Notes under the pieces: model-generated
The model's database searches: none
What the model was told of the DNA's origin: nothing
Seen by the model: only the letters and a program-made list of their open reading frames with translations
From: Distichodus sexfasciatus
Lineage: Eukaryota; Chordata; Actinopteri; Characiformes; Distichodontidae
Assembly: GCA_032718565.1 (NCBI GenBank)
Contig: JAVGVS010000025.1
Coordinates: 1,398,840-1,462,839 of the forward strand
Length of the DNA stretch: 64,000 nucleotides
Direction: 5' to 3'
Program-made: the position numbers and the translations under genes
Shown: positions 1 through 11,609 of the stretch, piece after piece
Layout: every line of letters starts with the position of its first letter
Numbering within the stretch: position 1 is the first letter of the stretch

Positions 1-430
1 CTCTGCTACAAGGAAGACAAGCATCAACTTTTTGTTCCTCAGTGGTGGAAGCAACGTCCTCTTCAGCACTATCAGAAGTGCAGAATCCATTGCTGACTTC
101 AAACATCTGAAGACTTAGTTGACTTCACTCCTTGTGCTCCTTGTTTACTCATTTGACTCAAACAGGCTCTCAGCCTTTAGCTTTCATGCATGTATTCTTG
201 TTGACCTGCACTTTCAATGCACTTACAACTACTTACCTATTGGCACTAATCAAACATTGTGTCACATCTTCTTCTTTCAGAGCATCAAATACAGATTGTC
301 TTTAACCTTCGCTACTCAAAAGAAGACGAGAACATGCAATCCTTCCTCCTATTTTTGGTCCTAGTCCTGACTGATCATCGTTTGCTTATTTTATTTAAAA
401 ACGGGCGCTAAGTCATTAATTTTCATACAT
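1..430. other. Unclassified intronic sequence
   Basis: No exon or repeat is recognised here. The small open frame at 119-364 lacks homology I can name and has no splice context. The segment may be an internal part of the LINE fragment that follows, but I cannot show that. Confidence 0.3.
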
Positions 431-1195
431 TTTTTATTATGAACTTTTGACCCTACTACAACAGAGCCAGAAACATAGTGAAGGACCACACTCATCCACT
501 ACATGCACTCTTTTCACTTTTACCGTCTGGTAAACGGTATCGTAGCCTCCAATCTGCCACCAAGAGACTGTGTAACAGCTTCATACCACAAGCCATCAGG
601 ACTTGAATGCACATTAATATCAGAGCTCTCTTAAAATACCTCAAACTACCTCACACCTGCACTTTACATACCTACTGTCTACTGTTTACATCAGGCACAC
701 TCAGATGCATTAGAGTTAATACAATAACTGCAAATTCTCATTTCTTCCAATGATGCCTTCAATTCTACATTTAATCTGTGCAGCATAATAATCATATATC
801 AGTCATTAAGGATTACATTCCCCTTCAAATAGTACTGGAGTGTTGTGTATTTATTGTTCTGTCTATTTATTGTGATTGTTTTGTATTGTGATGCTCTTGC
901 ACTCCATCTGTTATAAGCTGCTTAGATGCTGATGCTGCCAATGTGCCTTAAAAACATACACTAAGCAATAAGCCGTCTCTTCACTTAACGTCACTTTCTT
1001 ACTGTATTTATTGCGTTCGTTCTGTGTTTATTGTGTTGCTTGTTGCACCTTTTGTCCTCTTGAATGTAATGTTCAGTGTTACTATATGTTGCACCGGGGC
1101 CATGGGAAAAACGCTGTCTCATCACACTTTGTACATGTATAAAGCAACTGATGACAGTAAAGTACCTTGAACCTTGAACCCTGAATAGGTACAGG
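430..1195 (+). mobile_element. 3' end of a LINE (L2/Rex-like)
   Basis: A frame from about 464 to 605 reads RARNIVKDHTHPLHALF, then LLPSGKRYRS, then NSFIPQAIRT before a stop. This resembles the C-terminus encoded by fish L2/CR1-type LINEs. It is followed by a T-rich untranslated region ending in an imperfect repeat of ACCTTGAA (about 1170-1192), a typical LINE tail. The upstream body is absent or decayed, so this is a 5'-truncated, inactive copy. Family assignment is from memory. Confidence 0.6.
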
Positions 1196-1350
1196 TTGTA
1201 ACTTATTTTGGAGTAACTGAGCAGCAGCTGTAAACTTAAGTCTAGGTTTACATGTATGAAGGACGTCTGTGTACTACAATGCACCAATGTAAATTTAGAA
1301 ACAGTAGTATGGTAATCAAAAGAATTACCTCACAAAGATATTAAGACACA

Positions 1351-1377
1351 ACTCTGTGTCTGTGTGTGTGTGTGTGT
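1351..1377 (+). repeat. (TG)n microsatellite
   Basis: A short TG dinucleotide run interrupted once. Confidence 0.9.
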
Positions 1378-1379
1378 TT

Positions 1380-2299
1380 AGCCTGTAGTGCGCCTTCCTG
1401 TTCTGAGGTGTCGGGACAGCATCTCTCCATCTCTCTGGGGGTGTGGTTCTGTGGTTTCTGATCGATGGTGCTGTAATATTCGAGCTTCCTCATTTTCATC
1501 AGGGACACATTAGAGGTCATTGATTAGCACTTTTACCTAGAGGTCCGCTTGCTATATAGCAGAAAGTCAATCGCGTCCTCGCTTAAAATGAGCAGGTCGG
1601 TATGCGGTAACAACAGACCGCCACACTCTTCGAGACAGTAAAATCGACAGATGGACACCGGCCTTTACCTTGGAGCCGCACATAAAATTCCCTTCTTAAC
1701 TTTGGGCCCTTGACTGGTGTAGTTTAAATGTCTAATGTGATATATAGAATAAAGTGAACTTGATGAAAGCTAAGTAATAATAAAGCTTTACTTTACTGTA
1801 ATTGTGAGTAAAGTTTGGGATTAATAAATGTCTTTATACACTATTGAGTAGGAAATTCACCTTAAAAATCTAAGTGATCATTTAGTTTGTGTGTAAAATA
1901 TTTAAAAAATATGCATATAAATATGTAACCGCAGTAAAAAAAAAAAAACATCATCAAATGTTTTTTTTCCACTGTGAATGCAAACAATAGCTGTTGTTTG
2001 ACTGGATTTACCATATGTATTGCTGTAATCCTTTTATTAAATAAAATATCATACCTTTACACCGCAGTGTATTGCGGACGTTTGAGTTCTGTAACCTGCT
2101 TCAGGATGTGAATCATATAATGAATGTATTGTTACACCTGGTCATTAGGAGTAATAACCTTCATTTTTTAAATTACCAGAAACCTTGATCCAACACCTTG
2201 CTCTGAGAATGACAATGACAGAATGAATTAATTCTGGTGCCTGTTGAACTATAGTGTGTGTGTTAAGAATTACTCTCGTCTGAGTGCTGACCGGAGAGC
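1380..2299. other. Repeat-poor intron segment
   Basis: No exon was recognised. Bases 1460-1720 are higher in GC and non-repetitive and could be a conserved noncoding element. The rest is AT-rich with an A run near 1937 and a T run near 1962. Confidence 0.35.
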
Positions 2300-2456
2300 C
2301 CAGATTGAATTGTTGGAGCTTTGGACATGATTCCCTTTGTAATCAAAGTGCCTGCAATTAACACTAATTCCACTTCAGTGTGTTTGAGACAGAGACTGTA
2401 ATGTTCCTAGAAGACACGTGATTGTATGAGTTGTGCATCCTTCTTCTGACACAAGG
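2300..2456 (+). repeat. Unclassified local duplicate, copy 1
   Basis: This segment aligns over its length with 6750-6932. Shared blocks include CAGATTGAA, TTGGACATGATT, CTTTGTAATCAAAG, CTGCAATTAA and TGTAATGTTCCT, in the same order, ending in TGACACAAGG. Divergence is substantial. No terminal inverted repeats or poly(A) tail are evident. Confidence 0.7.
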
Positions 2457-2600
2457 TGATACTGAGGTACTCATGAGCGAGCTACTGTGTCCATACGCTG
2501 CTTCCTGGCCGCTGCCCATGTCAGCTGCCCAATGCTCCTACACGGATGGGTCAAATGCTGAGGTTACAGTTCGTTCTATAGAATATGTAGACAATGATAA
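2453..2600 (+). mobile_element. SINE-A fragment (3' part)
   Basis: Lacks the tRNA-like head. It matches the body of the local SINE-A family through GATACTGAGGTACTCATGAG, GGATGGGTCAAATGC and ACAATGATAA. Confidence 0.7.
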
Positions 2601-5067
2601 AAGAGAGCAAAATTTTATAACTATTATATTCAGACAACGTCAGTGATGACTTCTTGATGCTGTGGAGGATCACCTGCTTTTTTTTGGTCAAAAATATTAC
2701 TACATAATAAAAAGATTACATTATTTTGGAAGGTATTTGTTAAATTATCAGTGTACAAGTAGAATATGTGTTTGGCTCATATTTCTGAGAACAAATAAAA
2801 ATACATAAATTATTTTTGACTTATTAATGGCTTGGTGTTTTTTTTTTGCACAGGACAATATGTTGTATTCAACATATTATCCAAACATTAAATGTACACT
2901 TTGATATAATCACTCATTAGGCTGTGCTGTGGTGAGTGCTGCATTGAGTTTACATTGTAATAAATATTGCCTCCCTGTTAATTTTAGGACATCATTATTT
3001 TGGCAGGGAGCTCCTGCGTGCATTGGATGCCGTGATGTTGATGATTCTGTGTTGTTGTGGTCATTGTGCAGGAAGAGGGAGGGCATTAGAGTAACCTTTG
3101 CTGTCTCCTATTAGTCCACTAGCAATAATATACTCATGCGACTGCTCTACAAAGCATTTTCAAAGGCCATCTAATGGCTTCTGCCTGCTGCTGAGATATG
3201 TCATTAATGTCGGTGGCAATTATTAGGCTTGTCAGAGTGCTGGCTTTGTGCTGTACTGCTCATGGATGAAAAGGCTGGAGGGAGAGGGAAGTGGTGGAAA
3301 GTGGGGGGGGGGGAGGGAGGAGAGAGTATGGAAAAGGCAGGGATATAGGTAGTGAGTGAGTGGTGAGGAGGAAGAATGAAGGGGATAGAAATGGAGAGAT
3401 AGAGAGAGACAGACAGAGAGAGAGGGGGAAGGTGGGAGGGAGGGGTGTGCATTGATTTATGTGGATATTATTTGTGCTGCAGTTCTGTACTCTGAAATGC
3501 CACTGGGCGTTTTAGTGGAGTCGCTAAGGGTTTTATATTAGATGATTTTTGCATGGCATCTTGTGTTCAGTCCAGCATGCAGTGGGTGTATATAAAAAAT
3601 ACTGATATGCTGATTTGAGCATTAAAATATGACCCATGTCTTCACAAAGGTCTGTAAATGTAAAAACTTCGAATAGGAATATTTTGATTATTTATATCTG
3701 CTTAGGTTTTAGAGCTGGACGATGAGGCATATACAGTAGGGTGGTCGCAATATACTGTGCTCGGGTGCTTCTTGAATGCGAGATCCAAAATGTACGCAAG
3801 CCTTCATTTGTATTTTAGCACATTTCTGGCAATTCCATTATAATGTTATCATTAATATGAGAAGAAATGAGCTAAAGTTAGCAAGGAGCATCCATTATAT
3901 CGTGATATATCATATTTATCGTGATATGCATTATAAACCATCTCTATGTTGCATTTATGTTTATTTTGTAAAGTTTTGTAGATTTATTTTGTAAAAGAAT
4001 ATTTAAAAAACATTTTTATAACTGAAAATGGTGTTCCTGAATACTATTACTATATATGACTACTATACATTTACATATGTTGGTGTTGTCAAGTTGCTTG
4101 ATAAATTTGGGCCCTAGATTTTCCCGGTCACCTTCACAAGCCGTCATAAGATAACTTGTTCTCATTTTTTCTATGAAATAAATTGTGTGTCCTCTTTCCC
4201 GCCGTCCTGCCGTCACCTGTGCCTCTGCCCTGCTTCTGTCCTCCCTGCAGTGCCGTCCTTCTCTCTGCCACCTTTTGATCCTCCTCCTCCTCCTCCACCT
4301 CCTCACATCTCTACCGTTAAATTATTGCTTCTTTTTATGCAAACCGCAGAAGATGTTCGGCATTCCCGCTTCATTTCAGGTGTGGAGCGATCCGTTAACC
4401 TTTATGGTGCCCACATCCATGAGGCCATGTCAGATAGGAATAGCTTTTCTGCTTGTGTGATAGGAAGAGGTCACGTTAAGACTGGGCAATTCATTCAAAA
4501 TTCATCAAAATCGACATTCATTCATACTACCGTGTGCACCGCCACGTCCAGTCTGCCAGTACATCGTCCAGCCTGTTTCCGTTAATTATTTTAAAATCAA
4601 AACAATACGCATTAGAATAAATATCCCAGTGTTAATATTTGAGCATATTTAGACTACAAACCTTGTCAGTGCACTATTACAGCAAAAAATATACGCAAAA
4701 CCCCAAAAGCTAAATAATTGCTAATAATAATTGTAATAGTAAAATTTTTAATTAATCAAGATATTGGCATGAGGTCATTTCTCCCAGGCCTAGATTGCAA
4801 TGAAAACACAGGGCTGAGAAACTTCAGTGTGTGTGGTGTGTGTGTGTATATGTGTGAAGAGATGCTTAACATGCTTTGGTTTGGAAACCTATGCTCAGTC
4901 CGCCGCACGTGGAGGAGAGACGACCGGTACTTGAGCGCTGTTGTGAATCAGCCAATCACAGGCCACGTTTCTGTTCACACCCCCTAAAAGACAAAAAGAC
5001 ACACTGGCGTGTTTCCTAAACTGCAGCGCTGCCCCCGGTGGAGGAAGTGTGTGTGCGATCTGACCTG
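2601..5067. other. Intron segment with purine-rich and MITE-like parts
   Basis: No exon recognised. Bases 3275-3440 are a GA/G-rich tract. Bases 3715-4010 start with AGAGCTGGACGAT and contain ATATCGTGATATATCA, a signature common in fish hAT-type MITEs. Bases 4190-4310 are C/T-rich with a (CTC)n stretch. (TG)n lies at about 4828-4850. Confidence 0.4.
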
Positions 5068-5532
5068 AAGCGGAGAGAGAGGGGAAGAGGAAAATAAACT
5101 GATGGGGGGGGCGCTTCGGGTGGGGGGAGAGTGACACAGGGAAGATGGAGGGTTAGTATGAGAGAGTGAGAGAAAGAAAGCAAAAGATGGTGGGGGAAAA
5201 TGGAGAGGAGAAAAACAGAAGAGGGAAGAGAAAAGAGAGAAAAAGCAAGGGAAAGAGAAAAGAGATGGAGGACGGAGAGAAAGCAAGGACTTAGTGAGAG
5301 AGAGAGAGAGCTTTGGAAGAGAAAAACGATGGTGAGAAAATGAGAAACAAGACAAGGAAAAAGAATGGGGAAAAGAGAGAGAGAGAGAGAGAGAGAGGGA
5401 GGACATAGCAGGAGAAAGAGGAAAAAGAGTAGGAGAATGTGGAGATACAGGGAGAGAGACAGAAAGCAAGAGGGTAAAAGAGGAAAAAATGTGGAAAAAC
5501 GAAAGAGAAAGACGGGGAGAAAGAGGGAGTTT
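5068..5532 (+). repeat. Polypurine (GA-rich) block
   Basis: About 460 bp of nearly pure A and G on the + strand, including (GA)n runs at 5297-5310 and 5377-5397. It is the purine half of a purine/pyrimidine mirror arrangement. The long frames that cross it on both strands are low-complexity artefacts. Confidence 0.85.
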
Positions 5533-5641
5533 GCCTCTCTCTGGCAGTCCCATGTGGTATGTGGAGTGCCAGTTGTGGGAGATGACAGGTGGCACAGACT
5601 CTCTTCCCTGGGGGGCAAGCAGTGAAGAGGAAAAAACGGAG

Positions 5642-5958
5642 AAGTCTCCTTCTTACTCCACCTCTCCCTCTCTCTGTCTTCCTTCCTTTTCTCTTCCTCC
5701 CTCTGTTCTCCTCTGTTCTTCTTTCCTTCTTTTTCTTCATCTCTACCTTCATCCTCTTCATTCCGTCCCTCTGTTCTCCTCGCTTTTTTCTCTGTTCTTC
5801 CTCCCCCTTTTCTCTCAATCTCTTCCTCCTCCATCCTTCTTCCTTCCTCCATTCTCCTTTTTCCTCTTTCACCACTCCGTCCTGCTCCCTTTTTCCTCCC
5901 TCTGTCTTCCTCTTTTCTTGCTCCCCCTCTCCATCCTACTCCTTTCTTCCATCGTCCC
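5642..5958 (+). repeat. Polypyrimidine (CT-rich) block
   Basis: About 315 bp of nearly pure C and T on the + strand, starting about 110 bp after the purine block. The two blocks are broadly complementary in composition. Confidence 0.85.
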
Positions 5959-5959
5959 T

Positions 5960-6235
5960 CCAGCCTGGCACAGTGTCGGCATGGAGATGAGCCGCCAGGA
6001 AGAACCAGGCCAGGATCGTTATTACAGTTATTAGCGCCTCCCTCCTCTCTCATTAGCTCAGCCTTCCTCTTCATCTCCTTCTCACCATCAAAAGCCTGTT
6101 TAAGCTCTGAAGCGGGGCGGAGACAAGCACACGTCTCGCATCTGCCCAAATCAAGAGTGTGGTAATTACCTCCTGGCCTGTCGCACCTTATTGACTTGGG
6201 CAGACACTCCGGGGCCTCTATATGCGAAGCGGGCT
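5960..6235. other. GC-balanced unique segment (possible conserved element)
   Basis: A non-repetitive segment with mixed composition between low-complexity DNA and a SINE. It contains several ATTA/TTAT cores such as GGTAATTACC. It resembles fish conserved noncoding sequence in texture only; conservation could not be tested. Confidence 0.3.
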
Positions 6236-6430
6236 GGCGCAGAAAGAAAGAGGAAAGAGAGAGAGAGACGGAAAACAGCCACAGGAGAACCTCACTCTGC
6301 ATGCAAGGATTAGCAGCAAATGTGTGTGTGTGTGTGTGTGTCTAGCCTCCAGAGATGAAGAGAACTGCAGTATGGAGCAGGGGATGGAAGGAGGAAAATG
6401 TGAAGCTTCTGCTCTGGTTTCACATTTTGT

Positions 6431-6675
6431 GGGACAGTTGGTGGCGTAGCAGTTAGGAAGTTGACCCCGTAATCAGAGGGTCACCAGTTGAAGTCCCGAA
6501 CCGGTAAAGGTACCACAAGGTACTTGTGAGCAAGGTACCATCCTCAAGCGCTGCTCCTCAGATGCTGCTAAAAAAAGCTGCCCCTGCTGCTTCACACATG
6601 GGTCAAATGTAGAGGTCACATTTCGTTCTCTTGCACTTTGTGCTGTGCTGTGGTGTGTTCACAATGACAAATAAT
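6431..6675 (+). mobile_element. SINE-A (tRNA-derived), near full length
   Basis: The head GGGACAGTTGGTGGCGTAGC followed by AGTTAGGAAGTTGACC contains an A-box-like region, and CCAGTTGAAGTCCCGAACCG the B-box-like region. These are followed by the family body GGTAAAGGTACC and the tail TGTTCACAATGACAAATAAT. At least 11 copies or fragments occur in this window. Confidence 0.88.
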
Positions 6676-6749
6676 AATTTAAATTCAATAAATTCACGTT
6701 ACCAAGGACGTCATTTTTCGTCCTCCAAACCTGACTCCAGTGTGCAGAA

Positions 6750-6932
6750 TCTGAATAGGAGTCCAGATTGAACTGTCGGACCCTTGGACATGATTCTCTT
6801 TGTAATCAAAGAGGCTGCAATTAATATTTGTTCTGCTTCAGTGAGTTTGAGAACAGAAGTGGAAAGAGATTGTAATGTTCCTGTAAGACACATGATGGTC
6901 GAGTTCATCAACCCGCCCCTTTTGACACAAGG
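6750..6932 (+). repeat. Unclassified local duplicate, copy 2
   Basis: Partner of the copy at 2300-2456, same strand, about 4.4 kb away. The matching region again ends at TTGACACAAGG. No known family recognised. Confidence 0.7.
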
Positions 6933-7098
6933 AAAGGTCTATTTGAGAGTTCATCGACTATACATGATTTTGAACATAATATCAACCTGCATTTTATGTG
7001 TGCAACAGTTTTTAATGATGTTCTTTATAAGTAACACACGTTTTTAAAACGTTGATGTTTTTGGACTTTTACTTTGAAATAATTAAAGTGAATTTAAG

Positions 7099-7352
7099 TG
7101 AGTGATTTTGTCATTTTGAAAACACACCACAGCACAGCACAGCACACAGTGCACCACAAACAAATGTGACCTCTGCATTTGACCCATCCTTGAGGGAGCA
7201 GTACTTGCGGGCGGTACCTTGCTCAAATTATTCCTCCCCTCAGTGACTCAGTACCTCAGGTACCTCAGTGGTACCTTTACCGGTCCGGGACTTGAACTGG
7301 TGACATTCCGATCACAGGACCAACTCCCTAACCATTAGGCTATCAACTATCC
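7099..7352 (-). mobile_element. SINE-A, near full length, reverse
   Basis: On the + strand the copy reads from AGTGATTTTGTCATTTTGAA through GGTACCTTTACCGGTCCGGG to CCCTAACCATTAGGC, the reverse complement of the family. It contains a local duplication of the TCAGTACCTCAGGTACC region. Confidence 0.88.
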
Positions 7353-8114
7353 AAAAAATAAAATAAACATCTATAATAAAAACATCTAAAACAAAACAAA
7401 AATCAATCCAAAACAATCCACAGTCCACACAGTCATCTCCTCTATATTACCCTGATATTTGTTGAGTTTTCCTGTCATTTAGGGGACAATCATGTCATCG
7501 CAAACAGCTAATAAAAACTTCCCACTTTCACACATGCACTCAAACACAATCTCACTCTCTCACACACACACACTTCTGGGTAGGTTTAGTATAATTAGGC
7601 ACATTGAGTGATGATTTGAAGCAGAAGAGCGCTCCCCCACGCAGGGCCGTCCGGAGCACAAAAGGCACGTCTTTTGTTGGGGTGAGAGGTTAAGGGAGCT
7701 CATTTCACGCCAGTTTATTTGCCGGGTCCCAAAGGGACGTCCCTCTGAGAACACTATCAACTCCACCAGCTGGCACTGGGGCCGCGGCGACACAAAGATC
7801 TCCGGCAAGCTGACATCCCATTCAATCACAATTTGAGACAAACGAGATGCGAGCGAGGGGGAAACTGTTTTTTAATCTGTTAAATGAAATATTCTGAAAT
7901 GAGATAGAGATGGTGTCAGTGCGAGGGTCCTGATGTTTTGGGAGTTATCATAAAGGTCAAACCGTCTCTCAGGTCTTGTAATACAGAAATAATTTCATTT
8001 TAACTGATAAGTAAATACAGTAAATTAAAGCTGAACTTTGGTGAACTTTGACCTTGGATGTACCTCATAAGCTTGAGAATTGTGTGTGTGTGTGTTTGTG
8101 TGTGCGCTCTGCAG
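7353..8114. other. End of upstream intron
   Basis: Bases 7590-7850 are GC-richer and repeat-free, possibly a conserved noncoding element. (TG)n occupies 8081-8104, immediately before the exon acceptor at 8111-8114. Confidence 0.4.
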
Positions 8115-8318
8115 GTCCACAGGCGTTCTGCTGAGAGGCTTCGTGACCTGTGCTGTGCCAACCGTGGCACCTTCATTAAGGTGGGACAGCACCTGGGTGC
8201 CCTCGACTACCTGCTTCCTGAGGAGTACACCAGCACGCTAAAGGTCCTTCACAGCAGCGCCCCTCAGAGCAGCATGCAGGAGATCAGACAGGTCATCAAA
8301 GAAGACCTGGGCAAGGAG
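8115..8318 (+). CDS. ADCK1: ADCK1 internal exon (KxGQ motif)
   Basis: This exon encodes 68 residues of aarF-domain-containing kinase 1, a mitochondrial UbiB-family atypical kinase. The translation runs from VHRRSAERL to EDLGKE and includes CCANRGTFIKVGQHLGALDY, which carries the family KxGQ motif (exon residues 22-25) followed by LPEEYTSTL. As recalled, it is nearly identical to vertebrate ADCK1 from about residue 74. The acceptor is CTCTGCAG before GTC. The donor is GAG|GTCAGA. Both ends are phase 0. The region before the acceptor is (TG)n rather than a clean pyrimidine tract. The donor merges into a minisatellite. The reading frame stays open past the donor to 8735, but that stretch is repeat, not exon. 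The preceding exon(s), including the N-terminal targeting region, are not in the window. Confidence 0.96.
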
Positions 8319-9570
8319 GTCAGACTCCTACACCACTGCATCAAATCAGACTCCTACAACAGCATGCCACATTACACTCCTAAATCATCACATCACATGA
8401 GGCTCCTACACCACTACTCCTACATCAGATCAGACTCCTACAACACCACACTGCATTTGCCTCCTAAACCTTCACATCGCATCAGACTCCTGCACCAGCA
8501 CATCAAATCAGACACCTACACCATAGCATTTAATCAGACTCCTACGCCACCTCATCACAACAGACTTTTACACTATAGTATCAGATCAGACTCCTACAAC
8601 ACCACACCGCATTTGCCTCCTAAACCTTCCACGCCATCGAAACCCTGCACCAGCACATCAAATCAAACCACACCAGCATCAGATCAGACTCCTACACCAC
8701 CACAACAAATCAGACACCTACACCATAGTATTTAATCAGACTCCTACGCCACCTCATCACAACAGACTTTTACACTATAGTGTCAGATCAGACTCCTACG
8801 CCACCACAACAGACTCCTACACCACCACACCAAGTCAGACACCTACACCATAGCATCAGATCAGACGCCTACAACACCACACCAAGTCAGACACCTACAC
8901 CATAGCATTTAATCAGACTCCTACGCCACCTCATCACAACAGACTTTTACACTATAGTATCAGATCAGACTCCTACAACACCACACCGCATTTGCCTCCT
9001 AAACCTTCACATTGCATCAGACTTCTGCACCAGCACATCAAATCAGGCTCCTACACCATAGCATCAGATCAGACTCCTACACCACACCAAATCGGACACC
9101 TACACCATAGCATTTAATCAGACTCCTACGCCACCTCATCACAGCAGGGCTTTTACACTATGAAATTATCAGATCAGACTCCTACGCCACCACAACAGAC
9201 TCCTACGCCACCACACCAAGTCAGACACCTACACCATAGCATTTAATCAGACTCCTACGCCACCTCATCACAACAGACTTTTACACTATAGTATCAGATC
9301 AGACTCCTACGCCACCACAACACAACAGACTCCCACACCACCACATCAAATCAGACTCCTATACCATTACATTAAAATAAGTCTCCTGTACCATTACATT
9401 AAATCAGACACCAACACCACCACCATACCACCACACAGCATCAGACATCACGGCAGCAAATCCTCATCAGACGCCAATACATCATCTCAGACACCTGCAC
9501 TGCCAAATCACATCAGGCACCTACAGCACCTTATTGCGTCAGATGGCTATACGGCTATGCCACGTCAGAC
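8319..9570 (+). repeat. TCAGACTCCTAC-type minisatellite at a splice donor
   Basis: Dozens of imperfect copies of a short unit of the form ATCAGACTCCTACACCAC cover about 1.25 kb. Larger blocks recur, marked by CTCCTACGCCACCTCATCAC near 8539, 8742, 8919, 9127 and 9254. Each block carries AGACTTTTACACTATAGTAT or a close variant. The first repeat word starts in the splice donor itself (GTCAGACTCCTAC). The array fades toward 9560. Confidence 0.92.
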
Positions 9571-10625
9571 ACCCACACCACTGTGTTACATGTTTACCTC
9601 ATGATGATCACATTTGACATCTCCAGCATTACATATCAGACACTTTATGCAAAAATACATACTGTTCACTTGCTTTTCACTCATTCTCTCTCAAACTCAC
9701 TCTCTCTGTCTTCATTGTCCAATCACCACACTTACCCACACATTGGTTATTTTTCATTTGCATATCTTTCTTTTGCAAAGAATACAGTTCTTATGTATTA
9801 ATGTTTAGAGCGCAGTGAGACTCGTTAACCCCGCGGCCATCTTGCCGACCCGAATCATCAGACTGAATGTTATTTCCAGTGAAATCTGACAGCAGTGTGG
9901 CGAGCGACGGCTTTCCTCATCTTCTCCTGTCACCGCTTTTGTTCCTCTCATCAGGGCGCTCTCTCCCTACGAAAGTGCTCCACCTCAAGAATGTTTTGAC
10001 AGGCTTTTAAACTTGGCCTCATCAGTTCTGGTGGAGGTAATTGTTCTGTTTCGTCTCTGACACTTTTGGGTCTCCCTTGTCAGCTTGTGTGCCGGCGTTT
10101 AGGTTCATGCCTGCTGGACTTCCTCTTTCATTCTGTCCTTTCGTCTGCAGAATTAGAGAATGCACATGGAAGTGCGTGCCACGTGACCTTCCCAAACGAT
10201 CCAAGGTCAGATTTTTCTGCCGCTTTGACCCAAAGGATAGCTGGGTAAGGGAAGAGCGTTTGTCATTACCATTTCACATGGCGAGCTGCATGGTAATGCA
10301 TTTCAGGCTGCTCCCCTGTGATATCACGCCACTCGCTTTCTACACGTGTCATTTTCCAGGTGTTTTTTCTTTGTGTCAAGAGTCGAGGGATTCCGTTTCT
10401 GGTGGAATGACTTTGAAGGACAGAACCCCTGTAATCGCGCATGACTGAGCTCGACAGTAGCCATTAGAGCACTATCCCACCCTGTTCTGACCTTGAGAAG
10501 GCTATGAGCTCGTCCTCGGCCAGATGATCGCATCTTTGCGCTTTTATTATTGTAATTATTAGCTTCAGTAGATCACTCTGTCTTGACTACCCTCCCTCTT
10601 CTTTCGCTCTGTCTCTATCTAGCTT

Positions 10626-10627
<2 letters not shown>

Positions 10628-10663
<36 letters not shown>

Positions 10664-10680
10664 TCACTCTCTCTCTCTCT
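10628..10680 (+). repeat. (CT)n microsatellite
   Basis: Runs of CT interrupted by TTTCCCTCA, within a broader pyrimidine-rich stretch. Confidence 0.9.
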
Positions 10681-11545
10681 GTCCCTCGCAGGCGACACCA
10701 GCTCTATCTGCAACGTTACGTAATCCCTGCCCGGTCGCGACTGGTTTGTGTGGATGGGAAAGACATTTTCAGTCGCCGTTGTGTGTCTGAAGTGGGAGAT
10801 GGAGCCGTCACGGCTGGTCGAGTTCGCCGCTGCATGCGAATAATCCGTCTGTCCACGTGTCACAATAAGAGTCCCTCTGTTTCTGCTGGCTCCCTCTCTT
10901 TCTCTCCCTCTTTTTCCCCTTCTCTCTTTCTGTCTTCGCACACCATGTCTTTTCACTCCGTGGACGTGTAAACGCAGTAGACCGGGGCATTAATGTGGTT
11001 GTAGAGATCACTTTTCCGTCAGTCTCATCTCTCTCTTTCTGTCTCTCTTTTTTTCCCTCTGTTAGTGCAGATCATTTCATCGGGGGATGCCAGATTTAAA
11101 CGGGTGTTCTGCTGCTCTTGAGCTCGAAGAGGGTGGTGTTGCTGCCAAGGATTTTTTTGGGGGGTGGGGGGGGGAGGGGGAGAGAGGAGGTGGGAGGTCT
11201 AGTCTTGGGGCAATCTGCAGCGTCCCACTCCTCCTCCCTTCATTTTTATTTATGAGTCTCTGGCACGGACTTACAAAAGCCAAAGCTTCTACAGACGGCT
11301 CTGGATCCATTTAGATAAGAAATTATTGATATCCTGAGGCGGTGGGAGGAGAGACAGTGGTCAGAGCACTGCTCGCCTGCCTTCCCCGTATCTCCCCACT
11401 TCACTCTCCTTTAAACTCTTAAGCTGTGAAACATTCTTCTCACTGATTCTCCTCGATTAACAACAAACCTAAACTGGTCACACCTCTCTATCTGCAGATG
11501 CACAAAGCATTTCCGTGCTTTGTAATTAGTCATTTTCAATAAAAC

Positions 11546-11547
<2 letters not shown>

Positions 11548-11609
<62 letters not shown>
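11548..11609 (+). repeat. (TTA)n microsatellite
   Basis: About 20 uninterrupted TTA/TAT units, followed by an inverted AAT-rich stretch near 11615-11630. Confidence 0.95.

Noticed and set aside
5016..6302. 428-codon minus-strand frame
   Set aside because: Pure low-complexity R/E/K- and S/L/P/F-rich translation of purine/pyrimidine tracts.
6431..6520. True tRNA genes at SINE heads (also 14652, 26945-27027, 36149, 38689)
   Set aside because: Cloverleaf stems are decayed, and each head continues into a shared SINE body.
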